DNA of 64,000 bases from positions 28,907,415-28,971,414 of the forward strand of contig NC_054552.1 in the NCBI RefSeq assembly GCF_017654505.1. The letters run 5' to 3'. Positions 1 through 9,787 of this stretch are shown in pieces. Below the pieces are notes generated by a model. That model ran no database searches. It worked only from the letters and a program-made list of their open reading frames with translations, and was not told where the DNA came from. The first letter of the stretch is position 1. Each line of letters starts with the position of its first letter. Both the position numbers and the translations under genes were made by a program. This DNA is from Polyodon spathula. Lineage: Eukaryota > Chordata > Actinopteri > Acipenseriformes > Polyodontidae.

Positions 1-3000
1 ACTGCCCACACAGATTCAACAAACATCTGCATTGTTAGAGGAAGCATCAGGGTCAGTTTATAGAATGTTCTGGAAAACAAAGGCTCTCTTACCGAATCAT
101 ATGCAAAGGTACTGCAGTGGCAAATAATGGTTCTGCATTCAGGGTTTATGGTACTATAAAAGGCAGCTGCGTCTGTTGTTAGAATGTTACCACAGTACGT
201 ACTCATTTTAACACAATGACGTTACAATGGTAACCAATACTCACAGAACAGATGCCATTGCCAGCAATGCTGTGACCTGCTAATGATTTTGTTATTGGTA
301 TTCTACTGGCTGACCAAATCTCCCAGAGCTTATAGTGGTCTACGGTTCAAATGACTGAACACACTGAAGGCCTTTTCTAATTGTACATTACATTTTTTGG
401 CCAGTTAGTAAATAACAGCATGCCATTGTCTTGAACTTCTCTGTAAGGTCCTACACCTTTACTAAGGAGATTGTCTTTTGTGCAATGCAAAGCTAATATC
501 TGAAAGTCAGCACATGTTTAGTTCACAGTAACAAGCTGAAGCTGCATTAAAGAGGGCAATGTGGTCCTGGCTCCTTCTCGGCCAGACTACTTTCCAATAC
601 AACGGGTATTCCTTCTACTTCAGTTTATTTCACAAATTACATTTTTAAATTGCATGTGAGTCAGCCTGCTGTAGGTTTGATTATCTTGGAATTCAAATCA
701 CTTTTAGAAACGTATGCAAGGACGGAAGCAAATTGCTGTAGGAAAGACTACGACAATTGTAAAGTCACAGTTGTGCTGATAACATGGTTATATACTTTTC
801 CCCCCTGTAATGCAATTCGAAATGAACCTCCGGTAGACTTTGAATCAGCAAACACCATTATGGAAGCCTTTGGGATTGTTCCTGAAAACACAAGTTGAAG
901 AAATGAAGAAATATCATCAAGGTAAGACTTATTCGTTGCACCTATAGTACTAGTAGCACTTGCAATTTGGATAAAGGAGTGATGAGTATTTATTTTACCC
1001 TGTGGCATGAGAGATCAGACATGCCCATCTGCCAGTCATACCCAAAGGGGTCATTCATTATGTCCCTCACAAGGTTTGAATACTAACACACATGGGGCAC
1101 TGTAATACAGCCCGAGCAGCTAAACACGTGGAAGAACATCATGCCTGCTGTGCTGCCATGCTACTCCTTGGTAATCCCTATTCACGAGAATACAGTTCAA
1201 CAAGCCCGAGACTGCTATGCCATGCTCCCCCTTTATAACACTATAGTCTTGAGCCACTGTTACAACACTGTGCCATTAGAGTGCCACCTTAATGGGAGCC
1301 ATGGCCATACTGCACACTAACTGGGTCTGTGGTATAAATGGATGCCTTATAAAAGGGGGAGCATTACATATTAAACTATTACATCAGTGCCACTGTTCTG
1401 TATGGAATAAAAATGCATTTTTGTTTTTACACCAGGCATATTTTATACTGAAGCAAATTCAATTAAGACTTGAAGGTTATTGTAGGACTACAGCAGTAAA
1501 AAGGAAACCTTGACCAAATCCCAATGATCAAACTGTCAGTAAGAAAGACTAATTGGCTAATTCTACTGGTAATTAGTGTATTCATTTTAGCATTTAGTAA
1601 TATGAGGGCTAACACTAGTGTGCATTGGTAGTGGAGGAGTGTCTAATACATTGACTGTGACTGGAGGTCAAAAAGATTAACAGATCTAGCAGCTATGGCT
1701 ACTCAATATATCTTACACTACAGCCTTTTAATAATCTTTGGTTGCTGTTCATTAGTGTTTGCTTCAGGGTAATGTAATGGGTTCTTTTCTATTGTGGATT
1801 AGACACAACCTTCATCCGGACGCATTTAAAAAAAAAGATTATCTGCAGCCACTGCAGTTGCCAGCTGCCCCAGATAAGGGACACCCCTGTGTCTTTGCAT
1901 GATAAATACACCTGATTGCCTTAAGTGCCACAGAGAATTTAAAAGCACACTTTGAATGTCAATGAAAAACGTCTAGCAGCTGGTCCAGATTATCACAGAA
2001 ACCCCCTGACTCTGCATGATAAGTTCTTGCTCTTGTACACAAAATACCCTACTGCTGATGCTGGGTATTTGAAAAGCCTATCTGAAGTCAAGTGCTTTCA
2101 TGATGAGCCAACAACCAAGAAGAAAGCCAACATTCTCAATTTTAAGGACGTCAAGGTCCACAACAGATTACCAGCCACTTAACGACAAACAGCAGCCACT
2201 GAGTTTAGGCAACCCTTACTGCAAGTATCACAACAAAATGTTATGGACTAGACTGAGTTTGTTCAAAATAAGTGGCTGCTTAACCCGATGGGTTTAAGAC
2301 AGATTTTATAAAGATTAAGTGAAGCAGCATTTAGGTTTTAGTAGCTTACCTGCAATGTTCTGGAAAGAAAAAAAAAGACTAATGGACACTGCAAACGAAT
2401 GTTTGATTTACTCAAGTGAGCTTTCAACAGATGTCATTTGTAACTATAGGGAACAGCTCACTTGATAAATTTTAACTATTAGAGCTTAATAGTTCACTCA
2501 ATATTTTATGAGATCAGTCTTATTAACTTAGGATAATTTATATCTTCCCATTTTGTGCTGAACACTTTTCACCTTAAATGCTGCATTGCAATGCTGAGGT
2601 CTATCAACTGACATACCCTGAGCTTTATCGCTTCCTCAGCACCCAATCTCTCATACCAGTACTAGCCTCTAAAATGGACTATGTGAATTTTTACAATCCT
2701 AGCAAATCACCAGCCTTTCTGAGCATGCAGGGGTAAAAGACAGAACTGCAGGACTTATTATGAATATCCTACAATACTTCATACAAATACCTTAGTCCCC
2801 AACTATAGCAGACTTAAAATATATGCAAGAGTACATTTAAGAAGTGATTGTAACAAAAACCAGGATTAGGATGTCTGCCTTTGGATAAGATGCTGCCTAA
2901 GGGCTTGGAATTGGACCCCAGGCAGACTGATTGCTTTCAGGAAGGTTTGAGTATGGGCTTCTGCGGGGCAGATGACAGCATACTTCACCTCGGACAGTGT

Positions 3001-3049
3001 TCACCCAGAGCCAGAGCCAAACCAACATTTCACATTAAATAAATAAAAT

Positions 3050-3051
<2 letters not shown>

Positions 3052-3117
<66 letters not shown>
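3052..3117. repeat. (TA)n microsatellite
   Basis: Uninterrupted AT alternation of about 66 bp. Confidence 0.95.
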
Positions 3118-3120
<3 letters not shown>

Positions 3121-6100
3121 AATTTGTCAGTGTCTATATATGTTAATCTTCCTGCTGGTTCAACAGCTTCAAACTACAGAACAACAATGAAGACTGATCT
3201 ATCTAGGTAGCGACTAGGGAAAGCACAGCGTAGTTTGTGCCAGTTGAACATTGGAAGACACCATAATGATAATAGATGCCACTGCTGTCTTCCTGGTTAA
3301 CGAAGACAGAAAAATCTGAAAAGACATGAAAGACAGAACACAGCTTTATAAGAGCAATATTAGCGTTTCCCTTAATTAAGGGCTAGATTTCAGCATCTTA
3401 AATTTCTGGGCTACGCTCCTTTCATCTTTCAAGGATTACAACATTTTACAAGCTTCATGGACGTGCCAGGCTGATCTAATTAGCTCCACCTTCCCAGATC
3501 TGTTTGCAATTACCAAACCTCAGTCTTTGTAACTTCTGATAATAACACCTCACAGTAAGTGATGATTGAGTATTTCAGTAGCCAGACTGCTGCTCGGAGG
3601 CTTCATTTTTTCTCAGGGAGCAATACAACCTCTTCCCTTTCAACATTCTGCATTGTCTCCTTGCTACCTAGGGTGAGCGTTTAATATGCTCTTCATATCG
3701 TGTGCAATGCTGTTGCTGCTAACTCAAATTGTATTTTTTTGGCAATCTTCCAGTACATATCCCTTACAGACGGACCTCGATTTGCTTTACAGTAACCTCT
3801 AGTCACATTCTGTCTGAACTCTGCTGTAGTGAAAGCTTCCCTAGGCCCACTTGTCATGAGCAGAGAGCTGTGCTTTCAAAGGATGCAAACTTTTGTGCAA
3901 GCTTTTGCAATTCTAAAGTATAAGAGTGGATGACTCCATATATAAAAAAAATAATAATAAAGACGTAGATTATATGCCTGTAAACCAGCCAGTACTTAAC
4001 TCACCATCCAATACAGAACATTTTACATTTTATAATTACTGCCCAGTGGCCCATGATTAATTAGATATACATTTAAACTTCAACAGGTTTCTTGTATTAA
4101 TTGGCAATGCGATCATGCCTTAGGCAAACACACAACAATTTATTTTAAGAAGGAACCAGTGTAACGCTTAAAATAGCAATAAATGCTACTGTATCACACT
4201 CCTTAACCCAAGTGTGGACCTCTCATGAGAAGTCTCCTGTTCCAGAATCAGGCTTGTCAATAGATAATTACCTTTTAATCTATTTTCTATAAACAGCAGT
4301 GATTAAAACGCTTGCTGCATTCACCACCTCAATTCTGATACCACACTTTTCTGCATTACCCAACTGTTGCATCAGATACTACTGTAGGAGTCAATCCATT
4401 TGGAATATACAGTACATATCTTCCTAATACTGTAATCAATTGCCATTTATAAAATATGTATAATATTGCGTTTTATTTATGTACACCTACTGATACATAT
4501 TACATTAGGCAAGATCTTGTTGATGGCTGAACAATTTACTCACATTAACAGCTTTAGCATAGTTTGTGTAAGGGATCAAATTTAGGCACATTTCTAGAAG
4601 TTATAGGTTCAGGATCATTATCTGGATCACTAGTGCTTCACTGTTCCACTGCACAAGGCTAAAATACCAAGACAATACAGGTTCATATGTTTCTCACATC
4701 CTGTTGAAGTGTAAAGGTTTTGTCACTTACCACCAATGAGATTGGTCTCTTCCAAGACACCACACCGATCAGCCCAGACAGCAGAACCTGAAAACAAAAA
4801 GCAGACAACAACGCTTACTACGCAGCTGCAACAGGCACACCACGACCTGGCACATGGTCTCAGGAGTGTAGAGACTACACCACATCTTTTCTGTCTTATG
4901 AAAGAGCAAGAGAGGGACCATAGCCATACTGTACCCCCATTTCAAAGCACAACACCAAAAGCAGAGTTTGGATTTCCCCTTTAAAACAACATGCATTCAT
5001 ATACACTTCCTGATTGATCAAAAACGCTGGAATTGTGAGCTAACCTTTCAAAATATACACTTTAGCTAAGAATACATAGAGGATACTGAATTATCGCTCG
5101 TGGTATTGCGGTTTTTATTCGCCACAGGACGATGTCCCAGTAAATCACAAGCCCCGAAAAGAATATATCCACGCCTGCGGTATAAAAGAAAATATCTTTT
5201 ACAATACATTCCATGTTATGAATGAAGGACTTCTCTCCTAGTAGCATACAGTAGCCATTTACTGAAAGTTTAGGAATGGTTAGAAGTACAAATTACAGAA
5301 AGGACAGACACCAGAAAATATGATTTTCATTTGTAAACTCAGGGGAGCTGGATATATATGTACTAATTATGAAACGAACATGTCTGATAACAATCTTGCT
5401 GTGACTGCTGCCTGGATATTTATCTCTAGTCATTAAACTGAGGTCATCTGGACACGCAAAGAAGGTATGGAATCACAAGTAATTGTGTAACTGACAGGAA
5501 TGGCATTGACAGGAGCTTAAACTGACAAGCATAGAGCTGGAGAATGCATGGTTTAACCTCGAGAGACCTTGGTCTGTGTGAAACTTCAGTCACAGAAGAA
5601 ATTAACTTGAAGGCCTCACTACAGTATGATGCATGGTGAGACAAGTGAGTAGCCTTTGGCATTTTATAAAGTCAAATAAAGTGACCACACCTATGTAAAT
5701 TGTACATATTTTAACATGTGTATACTGTACTTACTTACTTACACACACCTTAAATGATTAAAGAAAAGTCACATACGGTAGAAAACTATTTTTTAGCTTA
5801 GTTTAATTTTTCCTACCAAATCAGGCAGCTTGATTACAATATGAATGATGTTATCTGTTTTTCATGCCTGGTTATTCAGAGGGCTTACCTACTGATGAGG
5901 CTTCAGACTGCTTAAAGATGAGCAGGATTGTGAGAGTCTGCAGTTCACACAGTAATAGTGTTTATAAGGGTAAACAGAGCTGCTAAAATATTTAAGTCGT
6001 CATGCATCAACAGGCATGAATTAATGTGTTCGAGGCTTTGTCCAGAATATATAATCAACTAGGCAGAAGTGTTTCTGTGAACAAAAACAACACATCCCTG

Positions 6101-6318
6101 GTATCAAAGTGTACAAGGGACGACAGGTTCTGACAGTGTTGCAGCCTCAGCTTTCTTCATTTCAATTTGGCCGGTACCCATTATCAAACTTGTCCTGAGA
6201 ATCATAGAATACAGTTGTGTACCAAATGTGTAGCTAATGTGCGAAAGTGTTTGGTCTTTATTATCCAGAAAGTTACATGACCACAATATCGCTGGCTTGG
6301 GGTAATAGATATGCAAAG

Positions 6319-6344
6319 AAAAAAAAAAAAAAAAAAAAAAAAAA
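6319..6344. repeat. poly(A) run
   Basis: 26 consecutive A. No SINE or LINE body is recognised directly upstream. Confidence 0.9.
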
Positions 6345-7023
6345 TGTGGAGGCATTATTAAATGAAATGCCCAGACTATGTTTCATTCAAAGAAAATATG
6401 CAATAAATGCATACACAGTATCTTAATTCAGACAACCATAAATCTATTCGACAGTGCTAGATGAGCCTGGGCCCTGTCCCTGCTACTGTAATTACCGAAC
6501 CACTAACAGTTTTAAAAAGCTTCTCTGTTCCTTAGGCTTCACACCTCCAACCACCTGAACACACAATCAGAAGCTACACGATCAAAAGTTTGGATGAGAG
6601 CTCCGCTTTGTTATGGGGGGCAGGCAACACAAAATAGACTGCTGATTTTAAATAATCAAATTGCTGCAGAGACGGAGTAACACAGTTGTGTAGCACAGTA
6701 TTTACGTTTCAAAAGGATTTTTTCAAGCCTGAGTGATGCACATTTAAATCATTAAGGAGAGCAACAGTCGTCCTGACAGCTGTGTTACTGATTAAGCAGG
6801 GTTATCGTTAAAATCAACTGAGCAGTCTAACATACCAAGGGCATGTATAGAAATGCCAGGTAACAAACAAAAGGAAGCACAGGGACTACTGAACAGTCGC
6901 TGCCCATTTACTTATCATACACTTTTAGTGCAGAGACAAATAGTTTTGAACAGACACTCCACATAATGCCTTCATACCACGTTTGTGTACCATTTAAGAA
7001 TCAAAAAGTAATTTACAGACAGA

Positions 7024-7028
7024 CTGTA
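7024..7028. repeat. target site duplication, left copy
   Basis: CTGTA directly before the left LTR. It is repeated as CTGTA at 9783-9787 directly after the right LTR. Confidence 0.9.
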
Positions 7029-7445
7029 TGTGGCAGGCTGGCGAGTGGATAGAGGCCCAGAGACAGACTGCAGTTCAAAAAAATAACTATTTTATTATAA
7101 ATAAACAAAAATAAAGTGCACAAGGGCAAAATAACAGATACTCAAACACAAATAAAGCAAAAACAAAACTCACAAAAATAAAGTTTCCAGGCTGGGCAAT
7201 GCCTTCACTGGATTTAGAAAATTCAAAAAACCACAAAACAAACACCAACCTGCTTCCTCAGCTCCCTCCTCCCAAATGAGAAGCTGAGGCCTCCTTTTAT
7301 ATCAGGTGGCTGGGCGCTGATTGATCGTTAATCAACCTAATCAACTAATCAACCCCAGCCACCTGAACATAATAAACCCAGGCAGGCAGGGGAAGTTAAC
7401 CCCATCCCTGCCAATTTAAAAAGGGCAGAGCTTTGCTCTGCCACA
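7029..7445 (-). repeat. downstream (3') LTR of the element
   Basis: 417 bp, nearly identical to the other LTR. The TATA box is at 7293-7301 and an AATAAA-type poly(A) signal lies near 7089-7095 on the minus strand, after the TATA box as expected for U3-R-U5. Confidence 0.9.
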
Positions 7446-7456
7446 CACCTCCCCCC
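7446..7456 (-). other. polypurine tract
   Basis: The minus strand reads GGGGGGAGGTG directly before the downstream LTR, the expected place for plus-strand priming. A longer G/A run at about 7495-7521 could be a second, central-type tract. Confidence 0.75.
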
Positions 7457-7639
7457 ATGTACAACGTACACCGGCCGCAATCGGCCAACTCCCCCCTTCC
7501 CCCCCCCCCCCCCTCCCCCCAAGAGTCCAATTATGTCCCTTGGGTGGGCTGTTATGGTGGGTGGTGGTGGGCGGGGTTGATGTCGGAGCCCCCAAGCCTT
7601 CTTTGGTTGAGGGGGCCCCGAATCTCCAAGGTAGCACGG

Positions 7640-7955
7640 CGACGGCGGCCCGGCTCCCTCTGGTGGCGGAGGCGGCGACGGCGGCCCGGCTCCCTCTGGT
7701 GGCGGAGGCGGCGACGGCGGCCCGGCTCCCTCTGGTGGCGGAGGCGGCGACGGCGGCCCGGCTCCCTCTGGTGGCGGAGGCGGCGACGGCGGCCCGGCTC
7801 CCTCTGGTGGCGGAGGCGGCGACGGCGGCCCGGCTCCCTCTGGTGGCGGAGGCGGCGACGGCGGCCCGGCTCCCTCTGGTGGCGGAGGCGGCGACGGCGG
7901 CCCGGCTCCCTCTGGTGGCGGAGGCGGCGACGGCGGCCCGGCTCCCTCTGGCTCT
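7640..7955 (-). repeat. 36-bp coding minisatellite in LTR element
   Basis: Nearly nine copies of a 36-bp unit that on the minus strand encodes EGAGPPSPPPPP. The copies are almost identical, which points to recent expansion or correction. Confidence 0.92.
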
Positions 7956-7962
7956 GAGAGCG

Positions 7963-8760
7963 GCGGCGGCTCCTCCCTCTCTGGCTCTGGGAGCGGCGGC
8001 TCCTCCTCCCTCTCTGGCTCTGGGGACAACGGCTGCTCCTCACCCCTCTCTGGCTCTGGGAGCGACGGCTGCTCCTCACCCCTCTCTGGCTCTGGGAGCG
8101 ACGGCAGCTCCTCACCCCTCTCTGGCTCTGGGAGCGACGGCAGCTCCTCACCCCTCTCTGGCTCTGGGAGCGACGGCAGCTCCTCACTCCCTCTCTGGCT
8201 CTGGGAGCGACGGCAGCTCTCCTCCCTCTCTGGCTCTGGGAGCGACGGCAGCTCCTCACCCCTCTCTGGCTCTGGGAGCGACGGCAGCTCCTCACCCCTC
8301 TCTGGCTCTGGGAGACGGGAGCTGTCCGACGGCCTCCTCACCCCTCTCTGGCTCTGGGAGCGACGGCAGCTCCTCCCCCCTCTCTGGCTCTGGGGAGCGA
8401 CGGCAGCTCCTCCCCCTCTCTGGCTCTGGGAGCGACGGCGGCTCCTCACCCCTCTCTGGCTCTGGGAGCGACGGCAGCTCCTCACCCCTCTCTGGCTCTG
8501 GGAGCGACGGCGGCTCCTCACCCCTCTCTGGCTCTGGGAGCGACGGCGGCTCCTCACCCCTCTCTGGCTCTGGGAGCGACGGCGGCTCCTCACCCCTCTC
8601 TGGCTCTGGGAGCGACGGCGGCTCCTCCTCCCTCTCTGGCTCTGGGAGCGACGGCGGCTCCTCGCCCCTCTCTGGCTCTGGGAGCGACGGCAGCTCCTCG
8701 CCCCTCTCTGGCTCTGGGAGACGGCTCCTCGCCCCTCTCTGGCTCACCCCTCTCTGGCTC
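7963..8760 (-). repeat. 33-bp coding minisatellite in LTR element
   Basis: Over 20 units of about 33 bp, on the minus strand encoding SLPEPERGEEP-type 11-residue repeats, or SQSQRGVRSRR or AVAPRAREG in the other frames. Units differ at a few positions and some carry indels that change frame. GC- and CpG-rich within an AT-rich intron. Confidence 0.9.
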
Positions 8761-9294
8761 TCGGGAAGGCGGCTCACCTCTCTTTATTGGAGTGACCGGT
8801 GGATCTCCCATGTCTACCGCCAGGTAATTAACCACCATGAGGGCAACCTCTGGGAAGGACGCCGGGTGGTGTTGTTCCTCCCACTGTTCCCACCTCTCCC
8901 CATCTCGACGCCACAGCGTGTTGATAACTATGGGGAGATCGTGGACGAGGTCTGCCTCAGGGTGCATCAACCAGTCCCAGATCTCCTGGGACGGTGGTGA
9001 AGGTGGTGGTGCTGGAGGTAGTGGGGTGGCCCCTGATGCCCGGGGTGAACACTGCACCTCTTCCTGGGCCTGGTTGTAGGGGCATCCTGCCCAGTTGTGG
9101 CCGTCCTCCTCACACCGGCCACACCAGTTTGCCGGTGGCACGTCTGGGCAGGACCGCCAACGATGGTCCTCCTTCCCACACCAGGAACACCAGGGGAAGA
9201 GGCTGGCCGGGTCCTCCAGCGGTGGCTGCAGCAGCTTACATTTCTTCAGCTGCTGCTTGTCCTGCCTTTGCCACTGTCTGCTCTTCTTTCCCAT
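8590..9294 (-). CDS. gag-like ORF with two CCHC zinc knuckles (LTR element)
   Basis: The ATG at 9294 lies 53 nt inside the primer binding site. The N terminus is basic (MGKKSRQWQRQDKQQLKKCK). Two CX2CX4HX4C knuckles follow at residues 36-49 (CSWCGKEDHRWRSC) and 58-71 (CGRCEEDGHNWAGC), typical of nucleocapsids that bind RNA. Next is a Pro-rich linker and an acidic/Trp-rich segment (EIWDWLMHPEADLVHDLP, WRRDGERWEQWEEQHH). It then enters the 33-bp repeats. This frame stops at 8590, but the same repeats stay open in other frames to 7349, so one or two indels may have shortened an original protein of up to about 600 residues. Having knuckles at the N terminus, not the C terminus, is unusual for Gag. 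Confidence 0.6.
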   Translation of the reverse strand: MGKKSRQWQRQDKQQLKKCKLLQPPLEDPASLFPWCSWCGKEDHRWRSCPDVPPANWCGRCEEDGHNWAGCPYNQAQEEVQCSPRASGATPLPPAPPPSPPSQEIWDWLMHPEADLVHDLPIVINTLWRRDGERWEQWEEQHHPASFPEVALMVVNYLAVDMGDPPVTPIKRGEPPSREPERGEPERGEEPSPRAREGRGAAVAPRAREGRGAAVAPRAREGGGAAVAPRAREG

Positions 9295-9347
9295 TTTTTT
9301 TTCTCAAAAAAAAAAATAAATACTGCTCTGAGCCTCTAGGTGGCGCT

Positions 9348-9365
9348 ATCCCACTTCTGACACCA
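9348..9365 (-). other. primer binding site, tRNA-Leu type
   Basis: The minus strand reads TGGTGTCAGAAGTGGGAT two bases after the LTR. This is the complement of the 3' end of vertebrate tRNA-Leu (CAG), which ends ATCCCACTTCTGACA plus CCA, an 18-base match from my knowledge of that tRNA. Confidence 0.85.
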
Positions 9366-9367
9366 AA

Positions 9368-9782
9368 TGTGGCAGGCTGGCGAGTGGATAGAGGCCCAGA
9401 GACAGACTGCAGTTCAAAAAAATAACTATTTTATTATAAATAAACAAAAATAAAGTGCACAAGGGCAAAATAACAGATACTCAAACACAAATAAAGCAAA
9501 AACAAAACTCACAAAAATAAAGTTTCCAGGCTGGGCAATGCCTTCACTGGATTTAGAAAATTCAAAAAACCACAAAAAAACACCAACCTGCTTCCTCAGC
9601 TCCCTTCTCCCAAATGAGAAGCTGAGGCCTCCTTTTATATCAAGTGGCTGGGCGCTGATTGATCGTTAATCAACCTAATCAACTAATCAACCCCAGCCAC
9701 CTGAACATAATAAACCCAGGCAGGCAGGGGAAGTTAACCCCATCCCTGCCAATTTAAAAGGGCAGAGCTTTGCTCTGCCACA
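9368..9782 (-). repeat. upstream (5') LTR of the element
   Basis: 415 bp with TG...CA ends. On the minus strand a TATAAAAGG box lies at 9631-9639, and AATAAA-type signals lie further downstream in the AT-rich part near 9430. This LTR should drive transcription toward lower coordinates. Confidence 0.9.
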
Positions 9783-9787
9783 CTGTA
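9783..9787. repeat. target site duplication, right copy
   Basis: CTGTA, matching 7024-7028. Confidence 0.9.

Larger units (their letters stand above)
1..7023. other. non-coding stretch
   Basis: No gene, RNA gene or recognised transposon. It contains a TA microsatellite at 3052-3117 and a 26-nt A-run at 6319-6344. Short ORFs are at chance level. Confidence 0.5.
7029..9782 (-). mobile_element. non-autonomous LTR retrotransposon, complete, minus orientation
   Basis: Two LTRs of 417 bp (7029-7445) and 415 bp (9368-9782) begin TGTGGCAG and end CTGCCACA. They differ by only two substitutions and two 1-base indels, so the insertion is young. A perfect 5-bp duplication CTGTA flanks it. Next to the upstream LTR (right, in minus orientation) is an 18-nt primer binding site. 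Next to the other LTR is a purine tract. The 1.9-kb interior has a gag-like zinc-knuckle ORF and two blocks of coding minisatellite, but no protease, reverse transcriptase, RNase H or integrase. It must be mobilised in trans. The layout resembles gag-only TR-GAG elements described in plants. I do not recognise a named family. Confidence 0.92.

Noticed and set aside
2860..3050. Possible SINE before the TA array
   Set aside because: No tRNA-like boxes and no standard tail could be matched.
7349..8593. 414-codon minus-strand frame as a separate gene
   Set aside because: It is the repeat tail of the LTR-element protein in a shifted frame, and it runs into the downstream LTR.
7540..9000. 486-codon plus-strand open frame
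   Set aside because: It is the antisense of the repeat arrays in the LTR element. The length comes from repeats without stops, and the element's signals point to minus-strand expression.
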